From positions 287,320 to 351,319 of the forward strand of contig VXAU01002503.1 of assembly GCA_013399695.1 (NCBI GenBank): DNA of 64,000 nucleotides. Reading direction: 5' to 3'. The notes beneath the pieces are model-generated. The model had not been told where the DNA came from and made no database searches. It saw only the letters and a program-made list of their open reading frames with translations. Position numbers and translations under genes: made by a program. Source of the DNA: Formicarius rufipectus (taxonomy: Eukaryota; Chordata; Aves; Passeriformes; Formicariidae). Below, in pieces: positions 1-11,160 of the stretch (the stretch's first letter is position 1; the number at the start of each line of letters is the position of its first letter).

Positions 1-30
1 CCTTTCCTTCCTTTCCTTCCTTCTTTTCCC
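1..30. repeat. CCTTT/CCTTC pyrimidine repeat at window edge
   Basis: Short CT-only repeat cut by the window start. Nothing else can be said of it. Confidence 0.8.
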
Positions 31-104
31 CTTTCCTCCCGCCCCACGAAGCCGCCGCTCCCCACCCCATCACATCCCGGGGGATGCGGGGAGCGGGTGG
101 AGTG

Positions 105-580
105 GGTGTGAGCAGCCCCGTGGCGTGGGAAGCTGGCAGGGAACGAGGGGGCAGCGCCTTCTCCCACTCCCCTCAGTGGACCCCTGTGATGCTTCAGTGC
201 CCCGCGACACCCCCTGGTGTGGCCGGTCAGGGAGGGTCGGGACCCCCCACCCCTTGCTCTGTCATTCTCTCTCTTCCCCCAGCCGGGCGTGCTGCCTTCC
301 TTCCCTCCCCGGACCGGGAAGCCCCCGATTCCCTCCTCGCCCTGCAGCCCCCGGGGGCAAATCCCGGTGCGTGGCGCTGAGGGGTACGAGTGGGAGCAGG
401 GGGAATGGGGAGGGGGCAGCCAGGTGTGTGTGCAGCCCCCGCGGCGTGGGAAGCTGGAAGCAAACTGGGGGACAGAGCCCCCAGCACCTTCTCCCACCCC
501 CGGTGAGCTCCTGAGATGCTTCAGCGCCCCATGACCACCCGCATTTTAGCCAGTCAGGAAGGGTCAGGACCCCCCTGAAG
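105..580. repeat. Diverged tandem duplication, about 160-bp copies 318 bp apart
   Basis: Copy 1 (about 105-262) and copy 2 (about 423-580) share in order the blocks GCGTGGGAAGCTGG, CTTCTCCCAC, GATGCTTCAG, GCCCC and CAGGGAGGGTC (CAGGAAGGGTC in copy 2), with small indels between. No open frame is conserved between them. Confidence 0.75.
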
Positions 581-1742
581 TCGTGAGGGAGCCCCTTTCT
601 GTCACCCCTCCTGGTGTGACACCCCCTCCTCAAACCCTTTGGATGCACCGAGGGGATCTGGCAGCTTTGTCCCACCCAGAGGAATGTGGTGGACTTGGCA
701 GTGAGTGGCCCTGCAAGGGGGCACTCTGCCTCTTGCCCAAATTCCACTGCTTTTTGTCATTGAGGTTAATTAAAACAGGGCTCTGTGCCCACCATTAGAG
801 CGTGCCACCAGGCACGTGATGTCACAGCAATGGAAGTGCCAAATTTCCCACTTTTCCACGTTCCACCCCCTCGCAGACAGACCCCCGGGGCTCCCAGGTG
901 CCCCCACAGGCAGCTACAGTGGGTCTCAAAACCTGGAGGGCTTTGGGAAAGCCCAGCCCTTGCTGTGGCTTTGGCGGTCGCGGTGCCCACCCACAGCCCT
1001 TCCAGGGTCAGGGGGCTCTCCCACGGGGTGCTCTCCCGTGCCTGGCACAGCACATCCTGCCCCATGTCCAAAGAATTCCCTTTCATGTGCAACTGCCATC
1101 GTTAAGCAGCCCCTGAGCTCTTGGCTAATTTCACAACCTGCCTCTTTAAAGACCTTTTCAGGGAATGCAGCATGTGTTAAACCTCAGTGCTGCAGGCTTT
1201 AATCTTTTAATAATCATATATTGGGAATTAGCTTTCCATAGGCCAACAGCTGAAATTTGGGATGATATCTTGAAAAGCATTACGTCTTCTTTTCCCTTTT
1301 CTTACCAATTCTGAAGGATAAAAGAGTCACTTGATAAAATTTTGAAAACTTCTCTGAGCCCAGGTTTGATTCCCCCTCTGAAAACCGAGGGCGACCCGGC
1401 TTAGTTTGTGGGAATTCTTTTGGAGGAGAACGTAACCACACACTGCATTTAATCCCTATTGTTGGCCCGACTTGTGCTTTGCTTTTAATTTGCTCCAATG
1501 AATCATTCCCTTTGCCTTCACTTCTCCTGCAGCCAGCACTGTAATTTGGGCATTCCCTGGCACTGCTGGGATGTGGAGACGGTGCCACACCTGAGCGGTG
1601 GCAGCTTGTGTTCCTGCTGAACCCTCCGGGCTCTCTTGGAAAAACCTTTCTTGGTCTGAAAGCACAAGTGCAGTGAGTTTGGTGGCCTCAGCCTGGGAGA
1701 GGGGGAAATTCCAGGGGACTGGAAGGACCCAGAGGGCCAAAC
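581..1742. other. Non-coding stretch, no gene seen
   Basis: Unique sequence. It is GC-rich to about 1120, then AT-richer. No exon-like open frame with splice sites, and no repeat family I recognise. Confidence 0.6.
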
Positions 1743-1913
1743 AGAAGGAAGGAGAAAGGAGAAAGGGAGGAAAGAAAGGAGGGAAGGAGAGAGGGAGGAA
1801 GGGAAGGAGGGAAGGAGGGAAGGAGAGAAGGAAGGAGAGAAGGAAGGAGGGAAGGAGGGAAGGAGGGAAGGAGGGAAGGAAGGAAGGAAGGAAGGAAGGA
1901 AGGAAGGATAAAA
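1743..1913. repeat. Purine-only GGAA/GGGA tract
   Basis: About 170 bases of almost uninterrupted purine on the plus strand, moving from mixed GGAAAGGAGG units to pure AAGG repeats at 1874-1907. Such homopurine mirror-like tracts can form triplex DNA and are length-unstable. Confidence 0.95.
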
Positions 1914-3223
1914 GATAGATGGGGAAAATGGATAAAAAAGGAAATAAAACCACTGGGAAACATTTCCATTCTCCTCACTGCTCAGCTCCTGGGCCTTTCA
2001 TCTCTGGTGCAATTTCAGGTGGTTTGCCACATCCAGGCTGCCAAATGCACAGAGAGCAGACGTACTGTAGGAAACAGCATCATCTTCCCGCAGACATCAA
2101 AGGCTCCAGGAGAATACATTTATTTCAGGATCCTTTTCCTCTCTCACACTACAGCACACGTGACCACAGAAGCAGCAATTCTTGGCTGAATGATGATTTT
2201 TGGTTTGAGGGAGGTGTGTTGTTTTTCTAGGTGAGCACTACTTATCTAAATGGCCACAAAGTCGAGCCCATTCCTCTACAAAAAGGGCACCGAGGTGTAG
2301 GTTGTCTCACTAGGGAATAATAAATGTTGGCTTTATAAGTGTCTTTGGGAAGGTTCAGGGATCTGTTTCCTTATGAGACCAATAAAATGCAGAACAACAG
2401 CCCTTTGTGCAATCTCCCTTGAAATAAGGGAGATTGTAAAAATACTGTGAGGAAATAACTAATCACAAAAAATAATGTCCCTCCTTTGAGAGTTAATTCT
2501 GGGTGCATTAATTACATAATTACAGGGCAGGGGGGAGGGGGGGGAAAGCAACATGAATCCAGCAAGTTTTTCAACAGAATCTACATCAAGTGATGCAATT
2601 CCCAGGCTGGAAGCAGTGATTACTGACTGTGCTCCTCTCCAGAGAGAATTCCATATGATAAGGTGGGAGAATTTTTGTCATTCTAAACCTCTGACGTAAC
2701 ACCCAGCCCTTCTCCTCCAGTTTCACATGTCTTCAGGTTTCAAAGCTCAGAGAAATCTGGGAAAAGACTCTCATTTCTTTAAGTAAGTTCAGATTAAGCC
2801 AGAATTCTGTTTTGCCCCAGGACTGGTGTTTTGGAGATACTGCGTGGCTTTGCACTGAGCCTCATTCCCATCTAAGCCCACATTTGGGGTGTGTTCCAGG
2901 ATATATCCCAGTGGGCCCCATTCTGCAGCATTCTGCACCCTTTTAGTGCCAATCTAACCTGCACAAAGGTGACAGGGTGAGACACAAACAACCCTCTGCC
3001 ACCCTCTGTGCTCTGACTGGAGAGAGATGAAGCTACACAGCTGTGGCCAGCTGTTCTTGCCCACAGCTTCCCACCCCTGGAACAGGCTCCCCAGGCTGGC
3101 AGGGAACACACAGGGCTTGGAAAACTCACCCCTGGCACCAGACGTGCTCTAAGGTGCCCAGAAACTTTCCAGGAGGTGTGGAGCACGTGGATGTCCTGTT
3201 TGGGAGCAGGAGGTGGGAAAGGG
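1914..3223. other. Non-coding stretch with one perfect hairpin
   Basis: Unique, moderately AT-rich sequence. The only structure noted is the inverted repeat at 2410-2436. No gene seen. Confidence 0.6.
2410..2436. repeat. Perfect 11-bp inverted repeat
   Basis: CAATCTCCCTT at 2410-2420 is followed by a 5-base loop (GAAAT) and its exact reverse complement at 2426-2436. A downstream AT-rich tract follows. Function unknown. Confidence 0.85.
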
Positions 3224-3299
3224 TCACAGAATTAGAATCACAGAATATTCTGGGTTGGAAGGGACCCAGAAGGATCATCGAGTCCAACTCTTAAGGTGC
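3224..3299 (-). mobile_element. CR1 LINE 3' end fragment
   Basis: Starts with the terminal TCACAGAAT motif, then TGGGTTGGAAGGGACCCAGA and ATCATCGAGTCCAACTC, the 3' end of CR1 read in reverse. About 75 bp survive. Confidence 0.85.
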
Positions 3300-3564
3300 A
3301 TCTGGACTGGTCAGAGGATGCCAAGGCCCTGGGAATTTTGGCTGCCTGGGGGGGGTGTCAGGGAAATGTGGGGACATCAGGGTGGAGAGTGGTGCTGAGC
3401 AGAGGGTGGGCAGACTTCTCCTCACAAAGGCTTTTTTCCTTATAAGCAGCTTTTCTCCATCACAGCTCACGTGCATCTATTTTACATCCTGTTTTATCAT
3501 CGATGTAGTTCAGCAGCAAAGTCTGTAGGAGATGCCAGAGAAGCAAATGGCATGATTGGTGAAA

Positions 3565-3675
3565 TCTGGAATTGCAACTGGAATTGCATCTATTCACTTG
3601 TATTTATTCCAGTGCAATTCACTTGCATTTATTCCAGTGCAACTGGAATTGCATTTATTCACTTGCATTTCATCC
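3565..3675. repeat. Local direct repeats of a TTGCATTTATTC motif
   Basis: The modules GGAATTGCA, TTCACTTGCATTT and TATTCCAGTGCAA each recur two or three times within about 110 bp, indicating repeated slippage or duplication. No coding content. Confidence 0.8.
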
Positions 3676-4927
3676 TACTCTCATGCAATTACTCACCTGT
3701 AGTTAGTACTACTCTGGCTGGGGATAATTTGGGTTTCACAGCTTGTGTCACCATCAGCCTGTCCCGAATCTGCGCTGGGAAAGGGAAAGCCTTGAAACTG
3801 TCTCTGGATGGAGACCTAGGATTTTCCTTCTTAAGGCTTATCTGAAAAGTCCCTGTGATTCCTCTCTGGGCATGGCCTATATATTTAATCTTGATCCCTT
3901 AAAAAACACCATCATGTCCATACATGTTGTGTTTTTAAATAAAAACAGCTTAAAGGCTCTTTTGGCCTGAAGACCAGCAACATGAGACAGGTTATTAACC
4001 CTAATATTGGTGTTTGATTAGATGAGGATGAACAGAAGAGGACAAACTGCTGGTGGCAGTCCCCACTTGTCCTTGCCCAGCCCGGATACTCACTGGATCC
4101 CCAGCTCTCTTTGATCCCTAAACCCAATTTTATTACAGCCAGGCTTCTAAAAATTTGGAAGCCCAACTCAAAAGCTTTGCAGCTGGGGTGAAAAGGCTCA
4201 TAAAAGGCCCAGGGTCCCAGGGGGCTGAATGGGGGTTTTGTCTCCTTCCCAGGGCTGGCTGCCTGTGCCCCTGGCCGTGCCTTGTTCCCCCGGTGCTGTT
4301 TGTTCTGGGTATTGTTGGGCAGACAGCTGTGGCTGTTCAGCCACTCCAGCGCCTGTTTGCCCAGGGATTGGGCTGTAATCCCTCCTGGATTTCCCTCGGC
4401 TTGATCCCATGCAATCATCCCCCGCCATACATCACTTTGGATAGTGTGTCAAAGGGAATGCTGAAGGAGAAATTAAGACATTAAGGCCTGGCAGATTGCG
4501 AGGAGGTTCTTTAGCAGACGATAATGTGTAACAAATTACAGTACAGCCTTCTGCCCCGAGCATCCTTTTCAAACCTCGCATGGCCTCTTTTGTCCCTCCG
4601 GAGCTTACAGCTCTAATCAGCTGAAATTAATTATCAGGGTCATCTGACTCGAAAAATCCCCCAAACAAGCCCAGGGCCAGAAAGGGGTTCAGGGAAACAC
4701 CGAGCAGTTTTTATGTGCTCTGACTCCATCCAACCCCTGACCCATCTCTGCTGTGCCCTGCTCCTCCCCATCCCTTCAAAGCCAGTTGGAGTCACTTCTG
4801 ACAGCATCAGAGCAGGAAAAACCACAGGCTCAGGCTTCAGCACAGCCATCTCCCTGTTATCCACAGAGTCTGGCTGTGTCCAGGTACCTTCACAAAGCTC
4901 TGGAGTTGAGGCTGCATCTCATGAGCC
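3676..4927. other. Non-coding stretch with a candidate conserved element
   Basis: No gene or known repeat seen. The segment at about 4480-4645 is listed separately as a candidate regulatory element. Confidence 0.55.
4480..4645. promoter_or_regulatory. Candidate conserved non-coding element
   Basis: An AT-richer island in GC-rich surroundings with AACAAATTACAG, CTAATCAGC and AATTAATTATC homeodomain-type cores and no decay signatures of repeats. Only composition and motif clustering support it. Conservation was not tested. Confidence 0.25.
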
Positions 4928-5182
4928 GAAGGTTCTTCCATCTTTCCTTTGGATTGGATATTAGGAAAAAAATTATCATGAAAAGTGTTGTCAGGCTTTG
5001 GAACAATCTGCATAGGGCAGTAGTGGAATCACCATCCTTGGAAACAGCAATAAAACATGTGGATGTGGCACTTGAGGACAACTTGAGGTTCAGTGGTGAA
5101 CATGGTGGTGGTACTGGGCTTGATCTTCAAAGTCTTTCCCAGCGTCAACAATTCCACGATTCCACAATTCTGCCATTCTACA
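4928..5182 (+). mobile_element. CR1 LINE 3' end
   Basis: Matches the CR1 3' region in order: GGATTGGATATTAGGAAAAA, TTGTCAGGCTTTGGAACAAT, ATGTGGCACTTGAGGAC, a GTGGTGAACATGGTGG block, and a tail of degraded ATTCCACGATTCC repeats. Confidence 0.9.
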
Positions 5183-7550
5183 GCCATGCCTCCAGGTGTG
5201 CAAAAGGCTTCCCTCGTTCCCCCGTGTGTTTGGTTCCACACTTTCTGAATTCCAGGTGCTTCCAGACCGGGCACGTTCCCAACGTCCGGCACGCGCTGCC
5301 CGCTCGGGCTGTGCCGGCAGGTCACGCACGGAGCACAATTAGAGCGAACCCAGGGTGTTCTTTGCTCTGAGGAGTTGTCGGGGCTCTTTCAGCCGAAGGC
5401 AAAGATATTTCTGAGAAAATTACTGTCTGCACTAATAAACTCTTATTCATCTCTCCCGCTGCTATTAAGGACATCCTTTGCAGGGGCTGCAAAACTGGCT
5501 GTGGGAACGCAGCGATGGCAACGCCGCAGGAATTTTGCAACATTAGAAATGGAGATCTCTCTTTTTTTCTTTTTTTTTTTTTTTCTTTTTCTCCGAGGCT
5601 CTTTTTTTCACTATGAAGCAAATGGGCTTTAATTTCTTTTCTCCCCTCCCTTCCTCCTTCCCCGCCCTTGGAAATTTGAGCGAAAGAAAATTGCAACGGC
5701 GTACACAAAAACCCCTTTCTGAAGACATTGCCCTGGTTTTGTCTCTCCGTGCTGAGAGCCTCCGTGGAGCCGCCGCGGCAGAATAGACCAGCTGATTGAG
5801 ACAGATGTTCTCTTCTTTAGCAAGTGCCAACACTTTGCCCAAACACATATTTGCTGACTTACCCTTCACTGGAAAACATCTTGAAAAGGCGGCGGAGATG
5901 AAAAGGAAGGGAGCGAAGCCGCGTTGTGTCCAGATTTAACACAGCCCAGTGCTCCATTCTCTAAGCCCAGTCCTGGTTGAAGAGGTCCCTTTCACTGGAT
6001 CCTGTTCATTTGTTGACAGATAATAGGGGCTGAGTTGCAGCAATGCATGTGCAGAAAGCAGAAAATAGAGTCAATTACATCTGTATTAGGTGGCCTTGGG
6101 GAGAAAATCTCCTTACATGTCTTCCACTGATACTGTTCTTAATTATATTGGCTGAGTTGCTGCCTATGTTAAATCCAAGCACAACTTGGAGCTGCTCTAA
6201 ATATAGAGCCTAAAATATCTCCTGAGAAGGTGGTGGTGGTGCTGGTGACACAACTTTCTGGATGGACTTTAAATTAGGATTTTTAATATGCCCACAATAA
6301 ACAGCCCAAAATGAGGTGGTGAAGTGATGCCATCATCCACTTTCTGTGCCCAGGGCACCTGACCCTGCACAGCCCCTTTCCTGCTCAGGAGATGACATGG
6401 CAGGTGCCAGGGCAGGAGGGATGGCACAGCTTCCCAAGAGATTGAGCCTCTCCTCGGTGAGGTCCTTCCGGTCCACTCCTCCACTCCTTGGATGGGTGCT
6501 GCCATCTCCCAGAGTCTGGAAGAGCACACTCATTAACTGGGGGTAGGGGAATGATATACTAAGGCACTCGGGAGCAGAAACCACACATGAAAACCCCTTT
6601 CCCACCTCAGTTTTTTACGTGAAGCAGGTAAACTCCATCATCCTCAACCATCCAACACCCAAGACCAATACCCGCAGTATTTCACAGCCCCTTTCCTTTT
6701 GGTTTCTCTTAATCTCATTAAGTGACTGTTCCCATACCTGGGGGAAAGGGTGGGGGGAAAAAAGCCATCAATTATATTTGCTTTGCCTTTGAAAAGATTT
6801 GTCATTTTGCCATCTGTAGGCAAGCATGCTCCCCAACAATAGGTTTTGTTTGACTTCTCGAGTAAAAAGGTCCCTCGTTTTTTTTTTCCCTTGGCCCTGT
6901 CCACAGCTTGCTTTCCCCCCGCCTCATTCTTTTCAGTGGGCCTGTTGATGAGCTTGGCCTAATCAGATTAACTCAACCCAGACACAGCAGTGGCAGTTTA
7001 TTCTCTTTTAAAAGGACTCCACGGTTTCCTACAAACTTTTTGTAAACTCTTCATCTCCGGCTAAACTCTTTTGTAAGCTGTATCCAATGGACTCTTTGAG
7101 AGACCCACACTCCCCGTCAATGAAGACCTGTTAGAATGGGTCACTAATCCAAAAGAGGGGAGAAATGCCTTTAAAGCCGTGCACTGATGCATTGGGAACC
7201 CTGACTAGGACACGCAGAAAGAGAGAATTGGATTCCCAAAGAGCTGGAACATTTAATTTGATTCCTAAAATAAATAATTTGAAAAAGCCCATCTTGTTTA
7301 CAAGGCTAATGAAATAAGCAGTTTTCCTCTCGAGTTCTCCAGGTGCTAGGACACACTTTGGTGTCTGTCCTTCACCCAACCCACCCTCTCCCTCAAACAG
7401 CCCCACAAGATGCTCAGAAGACTCAAGAAAACAAAGCAACAGCTTCTTGATTGGTTTTTACAGTTCTGAGTGTTTACATTCCTTTTCTTTTGTCATGCAC
7501 CAAGAAAAATTCTGTTTGGGACCTTCACACACCAGAATTCTTGAATCAGG
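5183..7550. other. Non-coding stretch, no gene seen
   Basis: Includes a poly-T/CT tract at 5560-5640, with otherwise unique sequence. Short open frames lack splice context and are not believed. Confidence 0.6.
5380..5560. promoter_or_regulatory. Candidate conserved non-coding element
   Basis: Unique AT-rich stretch (CTAATAAACTC, GCTATTAAGGAC, TTTTGCAACATTAG) lying just before a T-rich tract. Suggested only by composition and absence of repeat character. Confidence 0.2.
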
Positions 7551-7835
7551 TCACAGAATCAGAGAGTTACAGAATCATTAAGGGTGGAAAAGCCCTCCAA
7601 GGTCATCCAGTCCACCCTGTGCCTGATGCTCACCTTGTCACCCAAACCAAAGCACTGAATGCCACGTCCAGTTGTTTCTTGGACATCTCCAGGGATGGGG
7701 ACTCCACCACCGCCCTGGGCAGCCCAGTCCAGTGTTTAACAACCTCTCTGTGAAGTAATTCCCTCTGATGTCCAACCTGAACCTCCCCTGGGGCAGCTGG
7801 AGGCTATGTCCTCTCATCCTTACTTTAGGGTGGAA
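7551..7835 (-). mobile_element. CR1 LINE 3' end
   Basis: Opens with CACAGAATCATTAAGGGTGG-like sequence, followed by GTCATCCAGTCCACC, CTCCAGGGATGGGGACTCCA, CACCGCCCTGGGCAGCCC and CTCTGTGAAGTAATTCC, the usual reversed CR1 order. Confidence 0.93.
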
Positions 7836-7880
7836 GGCTCCTCACTGCCTCTGAGATGTCTTTGATGCTGCTGTTGAGTA

Positions 7881-7987
7881 TTGGAACACCCTGGTTTAGT
7901 GGAAGGTGTCCTTGTCCATGGCAGGGGGAGTTGAATGAGATGAGTTCTAAGGTCTCTCCCAACCCAAACCATCCTAGGATTCTATGA
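7881..7987 (+). mobile_element. CR1 LINE 3' end fragment
   Basis: Contains TAGTGGAAGGTGTCCTTGTC, AAGGTCTCTCCCAACCC and the terminal ATTCTATGAA. It points away from the CR1 copy just to its left. Confidence 0.9.
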
Positions 7988-9033
7988 ACATTCATTTCTC
8001 AAACCTCCCATTTCTCTGCAGGCATGCGTTGGCACTTCTGCTTGTAAAAAACCCCACATAGCCACGTGTTTCAACATCTAGAGATCCTCCTGTTTGCATC
8101 AGGATGGACCTTTTTCTTCCAGGAAGATTTCCACTTCTGCAGTTGTTGTGACCTTGTGATTGGCATGTCTGAACAACTTCATTGTGGGGAGGATTTCCTG
8201 GCATTCAGTGGAAGTTTCCACTTCTTTGGAGTTGCACAGAGAAGATTAACGTTGTGACTTCACCCCCCCACCATTGTCACTGTGACTTAGAGTCATTTCA
8301 TGTCTTTGATAAAACTTGCCCCAGTCAAAAACAAGCCAAGATCCCACAAGGCACACAATGAGCAAAACAACTCCCTGAAAAATACTCTATTGTCTTCCAG
8401 GAAGAAGACTGTAATTTTTCATGGTATCAGCTTTATATTAAAAAAATCAATTGAATGACAAAAAGAGTTGTCTTCATTGGGTGGGAGAGACAGGACACCC
8501 AGTCTGGCACACCTCCCACTCCCTGCAGACCAGTAACAGCCACAGTCCCTCCCTAGCTCGTGGGCTTAGGACACATTTGCTCCTCTGAGCATCACAGAAA
8601 ATGTTGTCTCTCCAGACGTTTCTCATGTAGCTTTGTCTCTCTGTGGTTTGAACCTGAATGCTCCAAACTTCCTTTGAACAGGAAAAATACTAACTTTTGT
8701 TCCAGTTTCCACCTGTTATTCTTACCAAAGACATTATGGCTGGAGTAAAACTTGTTTGGAAATAAAATGAGAAGATCTGAGCCCAGGATTTGTGTTTTGA
8801 AGGAAGTAGAACACAAAGGAATCATTCTTAAGATTACCTTGACGTGGCTGGGTGCTCTGAGGAACAGTGTGTGAGGTGTGGGAGGAAGGAAAACGGACAC
8901 ATGAGAGACAAGTAGCCAAAATCCCAGCACAGTTTAATCTGGCAGACCCCAAGAAACTCCCAATGACATTAAGCCAGCACTGCCGTGCTCACCACTAAAC
9001 CCTGTCCCCATATGCCACATTCACAGTTTTTTT
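7988..9033. other. Non-coding stretch, no gene seen
   Basis: Unique sequence with no recognised exon, repeat or RNA. Confidence 0.55.
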
Positions 9034-9115
9034 TCAGCACTTCCAGGGATGGTGATTCCACCACAGCCCTGAACAGCTTCCTCCAATGCCTGCCACAGTG
9101 AATAAATTTTTCTTA
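9034..9115 (-). mobile_element. CR1 LINE internal fragment
   Basis: CACTTCCAGGGATGGTGATT, CCACCACAGCCCTGAACAGC and a degraded GAATAAATTTTTCTTA match the middle of the reversed CR1 3' end. The terminal motif is missing. Confidence 0.65.
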
Positions 9116-10201
9116 CTGGTTTGTTTGCCAGTAGAAACTCATTCTGGGTCCTGAAGGCTGCAGCAGGTCTGGCTGGCCAACCCAGAGGCTCGGTGGGTGC
9201 AGAGGCACAGGGTGGGATGTGGTTTTGGGCTCCAGACACCCACCAGGTCTCACCCCCAAGTTTTAACAACAGGAAGCCTTTAGTTTAAAAAAGAAAAAAT
9301 AAGGAAAGAAAGGGAATCGTAGCCTGTCTGGCTTGGGAGGGTCAGGATTTGTTCCTACCTTATTATATGCTAATTGGGATTTTAACAAAGATTGTCCCAT
9401 CACAAGCAGGTGGCCAGTGACAACATGCCTGTGACTGACGAGCCAGCCTTGCCATAAGGAGAGTCCGGGAGCGCGCTGGGAGCCAGCAATTCCTGTCTGA
9501 TCTCTGCCTGCCCGTCTGGCGCCCCATGAATAATTAATACATTAATGATACACCTCAGTGCTGCACGTTAAATGGGATGGCAGCTTGGAGCTGAACCTGC
9601 TGCCCTGCAAAAACCTGGCAGAGAACACGAGGCTGCTGCGTGGGTCTGGAATGGGGTGTTCCCTGTGGGAGGGCACAGGGAGCCCTGAGGGTTCTGTGGA
9701 TCCCTTTGTCTGCAGAGGGGATTAAACCCTGTTGGGGTGATCTGGCCGCGTAGTTGGGGGCTGGATATATTGAAACCACAGTCCCTAACCACAGGGGTGG
9801 GATGCTGGACTGCACCCTCTGGAGATGGTCCCATCCATGAGTGACTCTGCCAGAGGAGCAGTTCCCTTCCTATTCCTTTCCTGGGTTTCTAATCCCTCTG
9901 CAGGGAAATGACCAGTCTGACAGCAGCCAAATTTGGGCCAGAGGAATTGTAATAGGGGTTGGTCAGGCTTTTCCCTTCAGTTTGCCAAGTTCAGTCAGGA
10001 GTTACTGCGCTCTCTTGCAGCTCTTTTTCAGGTCTTACTCAGGAAAATATAAAGACCAGCCAATGATCCTAAAGAGCTGACATTAGAAAATCATTGCATA
10101 TCAAAAAGAGAGAGCTTGGTTAAGGCTGCTAAGTCGGGCACATGGCATTTTAGAAACGCTGCTTCAGTTTGTGCTGGCAGCCCCATCCCAGCACGGTGGA
10201 G

Positions 10202-10273
10202 CGTGATGGTGTTGTTAACACCACCATCACGAGCCATGGATCCGTGGGTGTGGGAGCCCAAGCTCGAGCTTGG
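10202..10273. repeat. Two adjacent palindromes
   Basis: The first spans 10202-10231: 15-base arms CGTGATGGTGTTGTT and AACACCACCATCACG, with one mismatch, meet with no spacer at GTTAAC. The second, CCAAGCTCGAGCTTGG at 10258-10273, is a perfect 16-bp palindrome. Confidence 0.85.
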
Positions 10274-10869
10274 TTGGTGTTTGCCAAGCTCCTGGCTCAT
10301 GTACAGTGGGAGCTGGAAGGTAAATGCAAAAGGAGCACATGGGGAGAAGAAGAAAGGTCTCCTCCAGGCGGTTCCATCCCCTCTGAGTTTGCTGCAGGCA
10401 CCTCATTCCCTGCAAGAGCAGACACCTAGCATGGAAAATTTCAGCTCAGGCACCTGAGGTCTGGCAAAGTTACAAGCAGCAAAGTCCCAGGTCTTCTCAC
10501 AGGATGCTTCAAGCAACCCCTAGAGCCAGCATCACTCCAAGCACAGGCTGTGAGCTCCCAGCACCACACAGTGGGCTCAGCACCCCGGTGGGTGAGAAGC
10601 CACACACAGCTCCTGGAACAGGGAGTTCAGAGAGGCTGTTCCTGCGAGGCAGCACGTTTAGCTCCGTGGAGGTGGGTGGCATTTGAAATTCAAGCCAGGC
10701 TGGAGCGGTTTGCAGAGGCTGTGGTGCCTCGCTGGAGGCATGTGCTGCTCTGGGAAGCCTTTGCCCAGGGTGGTGTGAAATCCTCCATCCTCTCCCCAAC
10801 GTGCCAGGCATATCAACACGACGTTCCCTTGGTCCCTGCAGAAGCGTCTGCATCGCAGGGGGAGAAGGT

Positions 10870-11160
10870 TTAATGAAAAATTTAAAGGCCGGCGTCTTAA
10901 AATAAATTCCAGTCCTGGCTGAAATTTCACAGCGGCTGCGAAATGTCTCTCACTCGAAGACTTGTGTGCGGGAAGCGAAACAATTGCTCCCTTCCAAGGG
11001 GAAAAAAATGGGCCTTGTTCCCTCGCTGGGGCTGGTGAGACATGAAGCCAGCTCCACCAGAGGGGTGGGAGGTGATGGATGTAATTAAAAGCCCAGAGGG
11101 AGGCAGGGAGGAGGGAGAGAGGGAAGAACAATAAATGGACGCAGCTTATCTTGCGGCTGA
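10870..11160. promoter_or_regulatory. Candidate conserved non-coding element
   Basis: Contains TTTAAAGG, CTTAAAATAAATTCC, GATGTAATTAAAAGCCC and ACAATAAATGG within unique sequence and ends in a GA-rich run. Supported by motif clustering only. Confidence 0.25.

Noticed and set aside
1456..1978. Leu/Phe/Pro/Ser-rich and Lys/Arg/Glu/Gly-rich open frames
   Set aside because: They are translations of the homopurine/homopyrimidine tract.
3565..3675. CRISPR-like spaced repeats
   Set aside because: Repeats are short, irregular and overlapping with no constant spacer. This is vertebrate DNA, so a CRISPR array is not expected.
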